Notes: generated from the sequence alone by a model not told the origin. Shown: positions 17,955 through 27,534, numbered from the stretch's first letter. The stretch is 64,000 nt of DNA from Providencia alcalifaciens (GCF_915403165.1 NZ_OU659204.1:496001-560000), one strand, 5' to 3'. Translations and numbers: made by a program.

Positions 17955-19106
17955 TTAGTCGTTGAATGGCACGGTTTGCTGTTTTTGATCTTCAATTTTT
18001 GCATTCTCAGCGAGCCGTTTGAAATCATCAACTGTCCAATATGTTTCTGGAATGGGGAGCTGTGCCATATGATCGGTGGGGACTAAGCGAAACTGTGCGA
18101 GAGATGATAACGTAAATCCTGCATATTCCGACGGTAAACTGAGTTTTAGCCCTAAAGTCGCTACAGTTTGGGTAGGTAAAAAAGGGTAGCGGCTATCGGT
18201 GGTGTCATAATCTCGCTTAAGCACTAAAAATTTATCTGGAACACGCTTCGAACTATTCCACCAAAGCCCATCAATTTTGTTAAATGCATGGCGAGTTAAG
18301 GATTTTTCTTGGGCCCCAAGTTGATGTAATGCAATGGGAAGCAGTGCTTCGAGTGATTGTGAGAATATGGCAAGTGACTCAGCATGACCTTGTAAAATCA
18401 GCGAACTTGCTAGCCTTGCACCTACTAAGTTGGAATATAAGTCTTCGGGAGAGAAGGCGGATATCCCCTCAGAAAAACCGGGAACCGATTGATAACCATA
18501 CCATTGTGCAATTTCATGCCAAGCGGCTAACTGAAACGCGAGTTTGGCCGCTAGATAGGTACTTAACGTGTAGCGCTCTGCGGGGGAAGTAGGAGGCGTA
18601 AAGGCGGAAAAATGGATTTGTCTGCTCGCGAGTTCATCGCTGAGGGTTAATGTCCACTCTTCACCAAGCTTTGGGTAAATCTGGCTAAAGAGATATAACG
18701 TATAGTCGGCGGTATCTCGAACATGGGCAATATCAATAAACCCGCCATCAGTGGTGTAGATAAGCCCCACTTTTTCGTGACTGACTCCCATTAGACCTGC
18801 AGTGGCACCCAAGTAGCTATCATTATAATGGTGCTCACCGAGATTATCGGCTTCAACAATGTTGTCGATGGTATAGAAAGGAACGGGAATACCAGCTACT
18901 TCTGCTTGCAGATCATAGCCAAAAGCGCAGCAGGCTCGAAGCCCTTGAGGGGCTTTGAGATCGTGCAGAATAGGCCACGCTTGGGATGCTTCTTCGTAGG
19001 AAACAGTATCTAGATTAAGGTTCGCCGCAGGTAAGTTCAGTTCTTCGCGAGTTTGGCAGGCGACGAGCATAAATAAAAAACATGAAGTTATTAGCAGCTT
19101 AAACAT
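17955..19106 (-). CDS. DUF4056-type lipoprotein
   Basis: A 383-residue predicted lipoprotein (lipobox LVAC, Cys17). The body resembles the DUF4056 family, with conserved features such as WHEIAQWYGY, which looks like a His-Glu metalloprotease-style helix, and GFSEGISAFSPEDLYSN. No function is established. The start shares one base with the stop of the upstream Omp85-like gene (TAATG), so it is translationally coupled to two outer-membrane beta-barrel genes. This suggests a shared envelope function, perhaps on lipid or surface material. Confidence 0.65.
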   Translation of the reverse strand: MFKLLITSCFLFMLVACQTREELNLPAANLNLDTVSYEEASQAWPILHDLKAPQGLRACCAFGYDLQAEVAGIPVPFYTIDNIVEADNLGEHHYNDSYLGATAGLMGVSHEKVGLIYTTDGGFIDIAHVRDTADYTLYLFSQIYPKLGEEWTLTLSDELASRQIHFSAFTPPTSPAERYTLSTYLAAKLAFQLAAWHEIAQWYGYQSVPGFSEGISAFSPEDLYSNLVGARLASSLILQGHAESLAIFSQSLEALLPIALHQLGAQEKSLTRHAFNKIDGLWWNSSKRVPDKFLVLKRDYDTTDSRYPFLPTQTVATLGLKLSLPSEYAGFTLSSLAQFRLVPTDHMAQLPIPETYWTVDDFKRLAENAKIEDQKQQTVPFND

Positions 19107-20251
19107 TAGAAAGATTCACCAACTTGGAAATAGACGCCCGTACTGTTACGACCAACACCAAAATCCAGTCTTACATTCATCCGAGGCTTAAATTCAAAAC
19201 GATAACCCACTCCGGCACTTGGGAGCCAGTGTCCAGCACCTAACTCTGAGGGAGAGTCGCTCATGGTTCCTGTACCTAGCCAACCAACAACTCCGTGCCG
19301 CCAGTCTAATTTATGGCGTAACTCAATTTGGCTAGTAAAAATATTGTTATCCCGATAGCGCCCTTCATAGTAACCCCGCATGCGGTTACTGTTACCTAAT
19401 AAAGAAAGCTGGTTCCATGGCACATCTCCCGTAGTAAAACGGGCATAGTTATCAATAGCTACGACAGTTTTCTCTGTGAGCTCATGGTAATAAGCATACT
19501 GCAACTGGGTCGCTTGAAAACGGGTATCACTACCAAGGTTAGGTGAAAAATAGGTGTAGATGACCTCGAGTGTTTGCCCATGATGCGCGTTGGGTAAAAA
19601 GTCTCGGGTGTCATAGCTATAATAGGCGCTGACGCCTGAACTGATAACCGAGCGCCCACCAACTGACTGAGAGAAATAAGTTTTTGCGCCTTCATCGGGG
19701 TCACTGGCATTGATCGATGAAAAATTCCAGCCTAGCCCCACATAGGTGGCCTCGGTTAGCTTATATAAAGCTCTTGGGGTAATTTTGAACTCTTGGGAAT
19801 GGTATTTTTCTTTATTGCTCTCTTTTTTACCCGCTGCGTATCCTTTGCCCCAATAATAAGTCGGTACATTATTGATGGTGCCAGATACAAACAGTCGCCA
19901 TTGGTCACTATCCACAAAGTTGTAGTTAGTGAAGTTGAGCCCAAAAGCACCTGTGGATGAGGCAAAACCACTTAACCCAATCGAAGAGGGCTGGGTTTTG
20001 GTGTCTTGCTTGTCGAGACGATACAAGCCCACTAAAGCGGTTCCGACACCTAACCCCATTTCAGGGGTATAAAAAGGGCCCGGTAAGACGCCCCAGTCGA
20101 TAGTTTTGGATTCATCAAAGCTGTTTTCGCCCCCAAGCTCGCTGAGCCAACCATCAATTTGTTCCCGTTCAGGAAGGATTTGGGCTTGCGAGGAGAAGGT
20201 AGCGATAAGGCTGAGCAATGTCAGCCTACGCAGGTATTTCTGTTGCAACAT
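19106..20251 (-). CDS. BamA/TamA-family (Omp85, D15) outer-membrane protein
   Basis: A 381-residue predicted beta-barrel with a signal peptide (cut near SQA). It shows the alternating amphipathic strands of a D15 surface-antigen domain, including MRGYYEGRYRDNN, which matches the VRGF/Y loop motif of Omp85 barrels, and a terminal Phe. It has no room for POTRA domains (a BamA protein has about 800 aa), so it is a short Omp85-like barrel. It is coupled by TAATG overlaps to genes on both sides. Substrate and role are unknown. Confidence 0.75.
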   Translation of the reverse strand: MLQQKYLRRLTLLSLIATFSSQAQILPEREQIDGWLSELGGENSFDESKTIDWGVLPGPFYTPEMGLGVGTALVGLYRLDKQDTKTQPSSIGLSGFASSTGAFGLNFTNYNFVDSDQWRLFVSGTINNVPTYYWGKGYAAGKKESNKEKYHSQEFKITPRALYKLTEATYVGLGWNFSSINASDPDEGAKTYFSQSVGGRSVISSGVSAYYSYDTRDFLPNAHHGQTLEVIYTYFSPNLGSDTRFQATQLQYAYYHELTEKTVVAIDNYARFTTGDVPWNQLSLLGNSNRMRGYYEGRYRDNNIFTSQIELRHKLDWRHGVVGWLGTGTMSDSPSELGAGHWLPSAGVGYRFEFKPRMNVRLDFGVGRNSTGVYFQVGESF

Positions 20252-21273
20252 TAAAAACGGAACTCGCCTGAAATAAAGAAGCTGTTACGGTTATTAAAAC
20301 CAATTTCGGTAAGGACGTTAAAGTTCCGAGTTAACTCAACGCGAGCACCGACGGTATTGTTCCATTTATGGGCTAGGTGTTGTTCAACATCGAACTTAGT
20401 ATCAGCGGGCGCTAAAGCCATCATACCTTGGAGTTCTGGAGGTAAATCCAAATTACTGATATTCCCTTTAAAACGTTGGGTAATATCTTGGTACATAGCT
20501 CCTGTCCAAACTTGAATTTTGGTATTACCTTGACCTGAAATTAGAGGCTCAAAAACAAATTCATATCCAATGCGTGGGGTAATGACTAATGCTTTAATAT
20601 CCCCATCAATAATGTCTAAATTGGTTTTTGTATAGTTAAGATCCAAAGTTGAGAAAAATTGGTTATAAGCCCCGGCGAAAGTCACCCCTCCACCGTATGA
20701 TTTTCCGTCATATTTGAGTTCGAAAGGAAGATTACTACCAATATGCATCTTCTTGTATTTACCCAATATTTTCACATTGGCATCAATGTTGGTTAAGTTC
20801 GTGTTGGAGGTACCTTTTGTTTTTCCGTATACCCCGTAGACGTTCATAAAAGGGAAAACCCACGTATCTAATTTCAACATTTGGGATTCATTCTTACTGC
20901 GAGTGTGGCCTGTTTGAATCTCTAAGTCTTTGTTGATATCAAACTCAACTAATCTACCGATCTTAATAAGTGAATCTGATTTGAAACCAATCTTATCCAC
21001 TACAACATCCTGACGCAGGTTCATATAGCCATAACTGACCCCAAAAGGCTGCGGTAAGTCATAGCCTTGAGCGCGTGCTTCATCTCCCCAAAAAGGCAAA
21101 ATACGGGATTCGGTTGTGGATGAACGAGTTACTCCGCCTTCGTCATTTGCTTTAGGGACTCCAGATTCGCTCATGCTTAATGAAAATAGTGGGGTGTCAC
21201 TATCGGCAAAACTGGCAGGGATAGCCAGACAAGAGGAAAGTAGCAGCGCTGCGCTGTATTGAATGCGTGTCAT
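20251..21273 (-). CDS. Outer-membrane beta-barrel protein of unknown function
   Basis: A 340-residue protein with a signal peptide (cut near SFA) and an alternating pattern of beta-strands ending in a C-terminal Phe (SGEFRF), typical of outer-membrane barrels. I do not recognise a named family. It is the first gene of a three-gene operon with the short Omp85-like barrel and the DUF4056 lipoprotein, coupled by a 1-bp TAATG overlap. A combined role in lipid or surface-polymer handling is possible but unproven. Confidence 0.6.
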   Translation of the reverse strand: MTRIQYSAALLLSSCLAIPASFADSDTPLFSLSMSESGVPKANDEGGVTRSSTTESRILPFWGDEARAQGYDLPQPFGVSYGYMNLRQDVVVDKIGFKSDSLIKIGRLVEFDINKDLEIQTGHTRSKNESQMLKLDTWVFPFMNVYGVYGKTKGTSNTNLTNIDANVKILGKYKKMHIGSNLPFELKYDGKSYGGGVTFAGAYNQFFSTLDLNYTKTNLDIIDGDIKALVITPRIGYEFVFEPLISGQGNTKIQVWTGAMYQDITQRFKGNISNLDLPPELQGMMALAPADTKFDVEQHLAHKWNNTVGARVELTRNFNVLTEIGFNNRNSFFISGEFRF

Positions 21274-21548
21274 AATGGACTCAATGATTAGTAGAATAGA
21301 ATGAAGGAAACAATAAATTATCTTAATTTAATTAACTTACAGTTATCGTCAAAAGTTTAGCATAGATGACAATTGATAATATGGCTCATGGTGCTATTTT
21401 AATGATATCTCGCTACCGATAAATGCGTATTATTATCAATGTGATGGATGTGACTAAAATATTAGGAAGATGCTATTGAGGTGCTAAAGAACGTGCTGAA
21501 ACTTTGGGTATTTCAGCACTGATATGTATTAGACGAGTAAGAAAGGTA

Positions 21549-21731
21549 TTATTTGCTGTTTTTCTGATGAAACTGAACTCGCTCATGGAAGTAATCTTTT
21601 AAATGCGCTTCCATGCTGTGAATTTTTTGTTCCAGTGCATTAATTAAGACATCATCATTGTTCATATCAAAAACGCGCTTCATTGCGAGGTCATCAATAT
21701 ATTCTTTTTGTTTCTCAGATAAATCAGCCAT
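21549..21731 (-). CDS. Small hypothetical protein, 60 aa
   Basis: A soluble, highly charged, helical 60-residue protein rich in Lys, Glu, Asp and Met. GAGG lies 8 bases ahead of the ATG. No domain is recognised. It stands alone between the outer-membrane operon and the DUF4026-like gene. The helical composition and clear ribosome binding site support a real small gene. Confidence 0.5.
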   Translation of the reverse strand: MADLSEKQKEYIDDLAMKRVFDMNNDDVLINALEQKIHSMEAHLKDYFHERVQFHQKNSK

Positions 21732-21996
21732 GTTGTAAAGCCTCTATTTTCAAAACCTATATATAAGAAAGGATTATTTCACCAACCAACAATATTGGTG
21801 ATGCTGGTTCTCATTGTGCCCTAGTGAATACGGGATGAAAAGTGGAATTACGTTGCATCAAATAATGATGATTGGTGCTCCTAGTTTAAATATGAGAGAT
21901 TAAACGCCTATCTGATTGGGTTAAGAATAATCACAATATTCTTACCGAATATAAGCTGATATCCTCCGGTAAGATAATAAATAACAGGGCAAAATA

Positions 21997-23445
21997 GTGA
22001 ACAATAAACAACAATACCTTGATATTGCTGCTGGAAACGGGGAAAAAGAAGCCTCGATGATGGTGGCAATCCCTGCATCAGAGCTGGCCTCCCTACAACT
22101 TGAACAGCGTCTGGAAGAGCAAACCTACTTTACCGAAGGGGAAATAGATTACCTGCCAGATGAAGAAGGCGGCGGTTTCTTCTTTACCTGTAAACGTGGC
22201 GAAGAAGAGTTACGTTTTTACATTTCGCTTGTGGAAAGCGACCCGGAATACACCATCAACCCGTATTTCGCGACAGATCCTATTAGCCAAGAACTCTACA
22301 CGCAGGCAAGTAATGCGCCACAAGCCGTGGTGGTTGAATGCCTATTCCAAGAAAAGCCTCTAGTGAGCTACTTACAGCAGCTTAAAATTATCCAAATTTT
22401 AGTGCCTGATTTATTACTGGGCTTGGATATTTCTGCCGCAGGTAAAGTCTTTACCCGTGAATGGCTTAACTTCCAACTGATCGACGATTTAATGCCAAGC
22501 ATTGATTCCCTGTATGTGGTACATGCCATTTACGATCATGATGAAAACTCAGAAGATTCAGCGCCAACCAAATATTGGTTCCATACCCATGGGTTAGCCC
22601 GTTGTGGTTTATCGGAAGCGGAAATTATCATTCCACACCCGATTGCGTCTTATTATGGGATCCCTGAGTTGTTCTGGAGCTTTGTGAACAACAGCATTAC
22701 CAACGGAAAAATCGACTTTAATGAGCCAATTTTTATTGGGCAAACACAAACTGGCTATGAGTATTTAGTGGCGGTGCCTTTTGAAGAAGGTTTACTTCAT
22801 GTAGGTACCTCCACACCGATCGATAACTTAAAACCGCTGGAAGAAATGAACTTCGAGTTTGGCGATATGAGTTCTGAGCGCTTTATGGGGGATTGGCACG
22901 ACCGTGATGAATCTCACCAGCATCCGTCCGTAATGTTATTCCGTGTCACGCAAGAAAACCCAACATTGGAAAGTTTCTTCGAAGGGTTTGAAGACCAAAA
23001 TGCGATGATGTTTATGCGCACTGATGAAGAAACGGCGGATATGTCCAGCAAAGCCAGACTGCGTTGGGAATATTTCATCCATATGTTAGATAACTATGGT
23101 CCAAAACCGGTCGCACCGAAAAAAGGGTTATTTGCGAAGCTGCTCGGAAAATCGGAAGAAGAGGAAGAATCAGAGTGGCGCTTCCTAGTCAAATGCGGCA
23201 TTAGTTATCAAGATGAAGATGGCGACGAGGGGCACGAACATATGTGGTTTGAGCCGTTGACATGGAACGGCGACCAATTTGAAGGCCGTTTAATTAATCA
23301 CCCATTCTATGTGGAAACTATGGAAGAGGGTGGTGTTTATCCGCTAACGCGTGACCATATCACGGATTGGACTATTTATTATCAGGACGGTAGCTATACT
23401 CCTGATACAATTTATAAACTTCTTAGTGGTGCTCAAGTTCATTAG
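21997..23445 (+). CDS. DUF4026/DUF2314-like cytoplasmic protein
   Basis: A 482-residue soluble acidic protein with no signal or membrane segment. The first three quarters resemble the DUF4026 family. The C-terminal about 80 residues (HMWFEPLTWNGDQFEGRLIN ... PLTRDHITDW) resemble DUF2314, a small domain seen in enterobacterial proteins of unknown role. A linker with repeated Glu joins the two. The start codon is GTG at 21997 after a GGGC-type weak ribosome site. It is followed by a terminator region carrying an inserted 139-bp element. No function can be assigned. Confidence 0.65.
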   Translation: MNNKQQYLDIAAGNGEKEASMMVAIPASELASLQLEQRLEEQTYFTEGEIDYLPDEEGGGFFFTCKRGEEELRFYISLVESDPEYTINPYFATDPISQELYTQASNAPQAVVVECLFQEKPLVSYLQQLKIIQILVPDLLLGLDISAAGKVFTREWLNFQLIDDLMPSIDSLYVVHAIYDHDENSEDSAPTKYWFHTHGLARCGLSEAEIIIPHPIASYYGIPELFWSFVNNSITNGKIDFNEPIFIGQTQTGYEYLVAVPFEEGLLHVGTSTPIDNLKPLEEMNFEFGDMSSERFMGDWHDRDESHQHPSVMLFRVTQENPTLESFFEGFEDQNAMMFMRTDEETADMSSKARLRWEYFIHMLDNYGPKPVAPKKGLFAKLLGKSEEEEESEWRFLVKCGISYQDEDGDEGHEHMWFEPLTWNGDQFEGRLINHPFYVETMEEGGVYPLTRDHITDWTIYYQDGSYTPDTIYKLLSGAQVH

Positions 23446-23470
23446 TCTATCCTGACTGACTAATGCGAAT

Positions 23471-23492
23471 AGGGCACTGAATTCAGTGCCCT
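23471..23492. terminator. Left terminator-like palindrome of the first 139-bp element
   Basis: A perfect 22-bp palindrome with 7-bp inner arms GGGCACT/AGTGCCC, starting 26 bp after the DUF4026-like stop. It lacks a T-run because the 139-bp element follows at once. Its arms are identical to those of the hairpin on the other side of the element. Confidence 0.7.
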
Positions 23493-23493
23493 G

Positions 23494-23632
23494 AGGTTGA
23501 TGACAAAGAGGGATAAAAGCGTGGTTTTTCCCTCTTTGTGTTATCAGGCGAAAATCAATAAATTGATTTTCCTTGTTAATTTTACAACCCAAACGAGCCA
23601 TTTCCAAACCTGATGGGTTTGTCAATGGTCTG
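23494..23632 (+). repeat. 139-bp structured intergenic element, copy 1
   Basis: This element begins AGGTTGATGACAAAG and ends CAATGGTCTG. Copy 2 (27395-27533) has the same length and differs at 7 positions. It contains two hairpins. CAAAGAGGGA (23504-23513) pairs with TCCCTCTTTG (23529-23538), and GAAAATCAAT (23550-23559) pairs with ATTGATTTTC (23562-23571). The A509-T533 pair (last three digits of position) is C-G in copy 2, a compensatory change. Minus-strand frames through both copies differ mainly by amino-acid changes and are not genes. Confidence 0.85.
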
Positions 23633-23633
23633 C

Positions 23634-23658
23634 GGGCACTTCATTCAGTGCCCTTTTT
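23634..23658 (+). terminator. Right terminator of the first 139-bp element
   Basis: GGGCACT (23634-23640) and AGTGCCC (23647-23653) form a stem with loop TCATTC, followed by five T residues. This is the functional intrinsic terminator of the DUF4026-like gene. It repeats the arms of the hairpin at 23471-23492. Confidence 0.75.
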
Positions 23659-23670
23659 AATGAGCTAAAT

Positions 23671-24135
23671 GTGACAATGACCCAACCTGAACTGTACCAA
23701 TACGCCCTATTTTTACTTTCCAGACGAGATTATGGCAAAGCGGAGTTATTTGCCCGTATGAAGCGTCGTATGTATGAGAAAAATGAGGGTATTATCGATG
23801 AGCAGTTGATTGAAGGGGTGTTAGACAAACTGAGTGAGCAGCATTTTCTCGACGATGACCGCGTTGTGTCGCTGTTATTGCAAGGGTATGCACGTAAAGG
23901 ATATGGGCCTTTGCGGATCAAACAAGAAATGCGGCAAAAAGGATTTGCCGAGACATTAGTCGAACACCATTTTGCCGAGCTTGATGTGGATTGGTTTGAA
24001 AAGGCAGCGGAAGTGCGCAGTAAAAAGTTTGGCGATGAAATCCCAACTGACTTTAAAGAGAAAGGTAGGCAAATTCGTTATCTGCAATACCGAGGTTTTT
24101 TTGGCGATATGATATTTGAATTATTTTCACGCTAA
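23671..24135 (+). CDS. recX: RecX-family regulatory protein
   Basis: A 154-residue, all-helical, charged protein matching RecX: an N-terminal block YQYALFLLSRRDYGKAELFARM, then LDDDRVVSLLLQGYARKGYGPLRIKQEM and a C-terminal FEKAAEVRSKKFG ... RQIRYLQYRGF block, i.e. three-helix repeats. RecX binds RecA filaments and limits recombination. E. coli recX lies directly behind recA; here it stands alone, so it may be a relocated copy or a paralog. The start may be GTG at 23671 or ATG at 23677. Confidence 0.8.
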   Translation: MTMTQPELYQYALFLLSRRDYGKAELFARMKRRMYEKNEGIIDEQLIEGVLDKLSEQHFLDDDRVVSLLLQGYARKGYGPLRIKQEMRQKGFAETLVEHHFAELDVDWFEKAAEVRSKKFGDEIPTDFKEKGRQIRYLQYRGFFGDMIFELFSR

Positions 24136-24267
24136 TTTTTGCAGTTAATCCTACATTATTTATGATTGTCATTATGTGGATAATCACGCCATTTAATATC
24201 GCTCAAATGACTATTATTTGACTTTAGTTTAAATAATTAACGCACCTGAGTTTCATTTCTTTTGCTT

Positions 24268-24293
24268 AGTCAAAAAATAATATTTTTTTGACT
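24268..24293. promoter_or_regulatory. Inverted repeat and possible promoter upstream of dcuC
   Basis: AGTCAAAAAA (from 24268) and TTTTTTTGACT (to 24293) form an inverted repeat. The right end supplies TTGACT, a possible -35 element, with TAGATT 18 bp further on. The rest of 24136-24415 is AT-rich; I see no clear FNR site. Confidence 0.3.
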
Positions 24294-24415
24294 TGTGTTT
24301 TTATCTATTTCTAGATTAAAAATATTGTCCACTATGATCATTATCAGTGTATTTCGCTTTTTTTTTAGGCAGAGTACCACCAATAATTACAAAATGAGAC
24401 GGGCAGGAGAAACAC

Positions 24416-25774
24416 ATGATTGAGCTCTTAATAGGCGTATTAGTCGCCGTTGGAGTCGGGCGCTATATAATAAAGGGTTACTCTGCAACAGGGGTATTAA
24501 TGACGGGGGGTATTTTACTCCTGATTATTACTGCGTTAATGGGTAAAAGCATTTTACCAGAATCAGTGAAAGCAACGGGATGGCGCGTTACTGATATTCT
24601 GGAATACATCAAGTTCTTATTAATGAGCCGAGGCGGTGATCTCGGTATGATGATCATGGTGCTGTGTGGGTTTGCGTCTTATATGACTCACATCGGTGCG
24701 AATGACGTGGTGGTTAAAATTGCCTCCAAGCCATTAAAAATGATCAACTCTCCATACTTATTGATGGTTGCGGCGTATATTGTTGCTTGCTTGATGTCGC
24801 TGGCAGTTTCATCGGCAACAGGTTTAGGGGTGTTATTAATGGCAACCCTGTTCCCTGTGATGGTTAACGTCGGGATCAGCCGTGGTGCAGCGGCGGCTAT
24901 CTGTGCGTCACCAGCCGCTATCATTCTGGCACCAACGTCTGGAGACGTTATCTTAGCGGCAAAAGCAGCCGAAATGCCATTAATTGATTTCGCATTCAAA
25001 ACTACACTGCCTATCTCCATCGCTGCAATTGTTGCGATGTCAGTGGCTCACTTCTTCTGGCAGCGTTTTCTGGATAGAAAAGAGCATGTTAAAACCGAAA
25101 TGCTGGATGTGAATGAAATTAAAACCCACGCACCAGGTTTCTACGCGATTTTACCGTTTACTCCAATCATCGGCGTATTAGTGTTTGATGGTAAATGGGC
25201 ACCTGAGCTGCATATCGTCACCATTATTGTTGGCTGTATTATTATGGCAGCAATTATTGAATTTATTCGTAGCTTCAGTGCAAAACACGTCTATGGCGGC
25301 TTAGAAGTTTGCTATAGAGGCATGGCGGATGCATTTGCAACCGTAGTGATGTTGTTAGTCGCAGCGGGCGTCTTCGCGCAAGGTCTAAGCACCATTGGCT
25401 TTATTAAAGGCTTAATCGACTTAGCACAATCCTTTGGTTCAGGTGCGATTGTGATGATGATTGCGCTGGTGGTGATCACCATGTTAGCGGCGATGACGAC
25501 AGGTTCTGGTAACGCACCATTCTACGCATTCGTTGAACTGATCCCTCACTTAGCGAAGCAAATGGGCGTCAACCCAGCTTACCTTGTCATCCCAATGTTA
25601 CAGGCATCTAACTTAGGTCGTACATTATCACCGGTTTCTGGGGTGGTGGTGGCGGTATCGGGGATGGCGAAGATTTCACCGTTTGAAGTGGTGAAAAGAA
25701 CCTCGGTTCCCGTATTAGTTGGGCTTATCGTTGTTGTGATTGCTACCGAGATTTTAGTGCCTGTTTATTTGTAA
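24416..25774 (+). CDS. dcuC: C4-dicarboxylate transporter DcuC
   Basis: A 452-residue polytopic inner-membrane protein of the DcuC family, with about 12 hydrophobic segments. Gly-rich motifs such as AVSSATGLGVLLMATLFPV, SPAAIILAPTSGDV and TTGSGNAPFYAFVELIP match the family well. DcuC exports succinate during fumarate respiration and fermentation and can exchange C4-dicarboxylates. GCAGGAG precedes the ATG. It has its own terminator. If the nearby catabolic blocks make fumarate, a C4 carrier would be a useful neighbour, but the distance makes this only a remark. Confidence 0.9.
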   Translation: MIELLIGVLVAVGVGRYIIKGYSATGVLMTGGILLLIITALMGKSILPESVKATGWRVTDILEYIKFLLMSRGGDLGMMIMVLCGFASYMTHIGANDVVVKIASKPLKMINSPYLLMVAAYIVACLMSLAVSSATGLGVLLMATLFPVMVNVGISRGAAAAICASPAAIILAPTSGDVILAAKAAEMPLIDFAFKTTLPISIAAIVAMSVAHFFWQRFLDRKEHVKTEMLDVNEIKTHAPGFYAILPFTPIIGVLVFDGKWAPELHIVTIIVGCIIMAAIIEFIRSFSAKHVYGGLEVCYRGMADAFATVVMLLVAAGVFAQGLSTIGFIKGLIDLAQSFGSGAIVMMIALVVITMLAAMTTGSGNAPFYAFVELIPHLAKQMGVNPAYLVIPMLQASNLGRTLSPVSGVVVAVSGMAKISPFEVVKRTSVPVLVGLIVVVIATEILVPVYL

Positions 25775-25800
25775 CAAAATAGGTATTTCTCCCTCTAAAA

Positions 25801-25829
25801 TGGCTAGAAATTATTCTAGCCATTTTTTT
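25801..25829 (+). terminator. Terminator of dcuC
   Basis: TGGCTAGAA (25801-25809) and TTCTAGCCA (25814-25822) form a stem with an ATTA loop and a seven-T tail. The remaining stretch to 26087 is AT-rich and should hold the promoter of the next gene; nothing else stands out. Confidence 0.85.
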
Positions 25830-26087
25830 ATCGATATTTATTTCGGTTAACACTTAGGTTAAAAAGAAAAAAATTCTACGCTTTTTTGATGTGGTGTTTT
25901 GGTGTTTTCAATCAAATGATAAAGATTTATTTGCGATTATTAACAAATTGTCATTTTTTTAAACTCAGATATGAGATCTACACCAAAAAGCCAGAAAGAT
26001 TAATCAAAATAAGCTAGTTGCTCTAACGCATTTAATGCAAAATTCGCGCATCTTTTTTTATCCATTTTAAAACGATGAAGTGACGGT

Positions 26088-27347
26088 ATGAGCACAATAA
26101 AAACCGCAGTAAACACGACAGACAAACCAGCCAGTAAGTGGACGTATAAAGACTTCACTTGGGTATTATCTCTTTTTGGAACAGCCGTTGGTGCGGGTGT
26201 TCTTTTTCTGCCAATCAAAGCTGGCGCAGGTGGTTTCTGGCCATTAGTTGTATTAGCGTTAATTGCAACACCAATGATTTGGTTAGCCCATAAAGGGTTA
26301 GCGCGTTTTGTTTTGTCTGCCAAGAAACAAGATGCTGATATCACCGATACCGTGGAAGAGCATTTCGGTAAAACTGGTGCGAATATCATCACATTTGCAT
26401 ATTTCTTTGCTATCTACCCAATCGTATTAATTTACGGCGTGGGCATCACCAACACTGTAGACTCATTCTTAGTGAACCAAATTGGTATGGACCCATTACC
26501 ACGTTGGTTATTGTCTGGAGTGTTGATTGCCGCGATGACTGCGGGTGTCGTTTTCGGCCGTGATTTAATGCTGAAACTCACTTCTATGATGGTTTATCCA
26601 TTAGTCCTCATCTTATTAGCACTGTCTCTGTACCTGATCCCTGAGTGGAACACGTCGATGTTAGACGTCGCACCAGATTGGAGCACAATGCCGATTGTTG
26701 TCTGGATGGCTATCCCTATCATCGTATTCTCCTTTAACCACAGCCCAATTATCAGCCAGTTTGCGAAAGACCAACGCCAACAATTTGGTGACAAAGCGGT
26801 AATTAAAACAGACATGATTACTGGCGGCGCAGCATTCATGCTGACTGGCTTTGTGATGTTCTTCGTCTTCTCAGTGGTACTGTCACTGAGCCCAGCAGAA
26901 TTAGAAATCGCGAAGAAAGAAAACATCAGCGTGTTATCCCATATTGCGAACATTAACCCATCACCGATCCTGTCTTATTTAGGTCCTATTGTGGCATTCG
27001 CAGCTATCGTTTCTAGCTACTTTGGTCACTTCTTAGGTGCGCATGAAGGTTTGGTGGGGTTAGTGAAATCACGCTCTTCAGTTTCTGTGAAGAAAATTGA
27101 GTTAATCTCTTTACTGTTCATCGTGATCACGACTTGGATCGTCGCAATTATCAACCCAAGTATCTTAGGTATGATTGAAACCATGGGTGCCCCAATGATT
27201 GCGGCAATCCTGTTTATTCTGCCTGTAGTGGCAATGCGCATCATACCTGCGATGAAACCGTTAAGTACTTCTAAACCAGCCCAAATTTTCACATTGATCT
27301 GTGGTTTAGCATCCATTACCTCTGTGATTTACGGCGCATTCGCGTAA
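26088..27347 (+). CDS. HAAAP-family amino-acid transporter (serine/threonine type)
   Basis: A 419-residue inner-membrane permease of the hydroxy/aromatic amino-acid permease family, with about 11 membrane segments. The start GTAVGAGVLFLPIKAG and the ADITDTVEEHFG segment match the SdaC/TdcC/YhaO/YhjV group. Substrate is most likely serine or threonine imported with protons, but the exact member cannot be told by eye. The gene is monocistronic and ends in a terminator region that carries the second 139-bp element. Confidence 0.8.
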   Translation: MSTIKTAVNTTDKPASKWTYKDFTWVLSLFGTAVGAGVLFLPIKAGAGGFWPLVVLALIATPMIWLAHKGLARFVLSAKKQDADITDTVEEHFGKTGANIITFAYFFAIYPIVLIYGVGITNTVDSFLVNQIGMDPLPRWLLSGVLIAAMTAGVVFGRDLMLKLTSMMVYPLVLILLALSLYLIPEWNTSMLDVAPDWSTMPIVVWMAIPIIVFSFNHSPIISQFAKDQRQQFGDKAVIKTDMITGGAAFMLTGFVMFFVFSVVLSLSPAELEIAKKENISVLSHIANINPSPILSYLGPIVAFAAIVSSYFGHFLGAHEGLVGLVKSRSSVSVKKIELISLLFIVITTWIVAIINPSILGMIETMGAPMIAAILFILPVVAMRIIPAMKPLSTSKPAQIFTLICGLASITSVIYGAFA

Positions 27348-27368
27348 TTAAATTCAGTTGTACCGGAG

Positions 27369-27393
27369 CCCATATTGCCAAAAGCAATATGGG
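27369..27393. terminator. Left terminator-like hairpin of the second 139-bp element
   Basis: CCCATATTGC (27369-27378) and GCAATATGGG (27384-27393) form a 10-bp stem with loop CAAAA. No T-run follows; the element begins two bases later. The stem is identical to that at 27535-27558, while the loop differs. Confidence 0.75.
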
Positions 27394-27394
27394 T

Positions 27395-27533
27395 AGGTTG
27401 ATGACAAAGCGGGATAAAAGCGTGGTTTTTCCCGCTTTGTGTTATCAGGCGAAAATCAATAAATTGATTTTCCTTGTTAATTTTACAACCTAAAAGAACC
27501 ATTTCCAAACCTGATAGTTTTGTCAATGGTCTG
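27395..27533 (+). repeat. 139-bp structured intergenic element, copy 2
   Basis: Second copy of the element at 23494-23632, in the same orientation and the same length, about 95 percent identical. The first hairpin is kept by a C410-G434 pair (last three digits) where copy 1 has A-T. The second hairpin is unchanged. Again it lies between two hairpins with identical stems, here of a sequence unrelated to the flanks of copy 1. Confidence 0.85.
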
Positions 27534-27534
27534 A

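Noticed and set aside
23344..23625. Minus-strand frame through the first 139-bp element, with a similar one at 27329-27526
   Set aside because: The two share a translated stretch only because the DNA element is repeated. Most differences between copies change amino acids, and the changes preserve DNA hairpins instead of protein.
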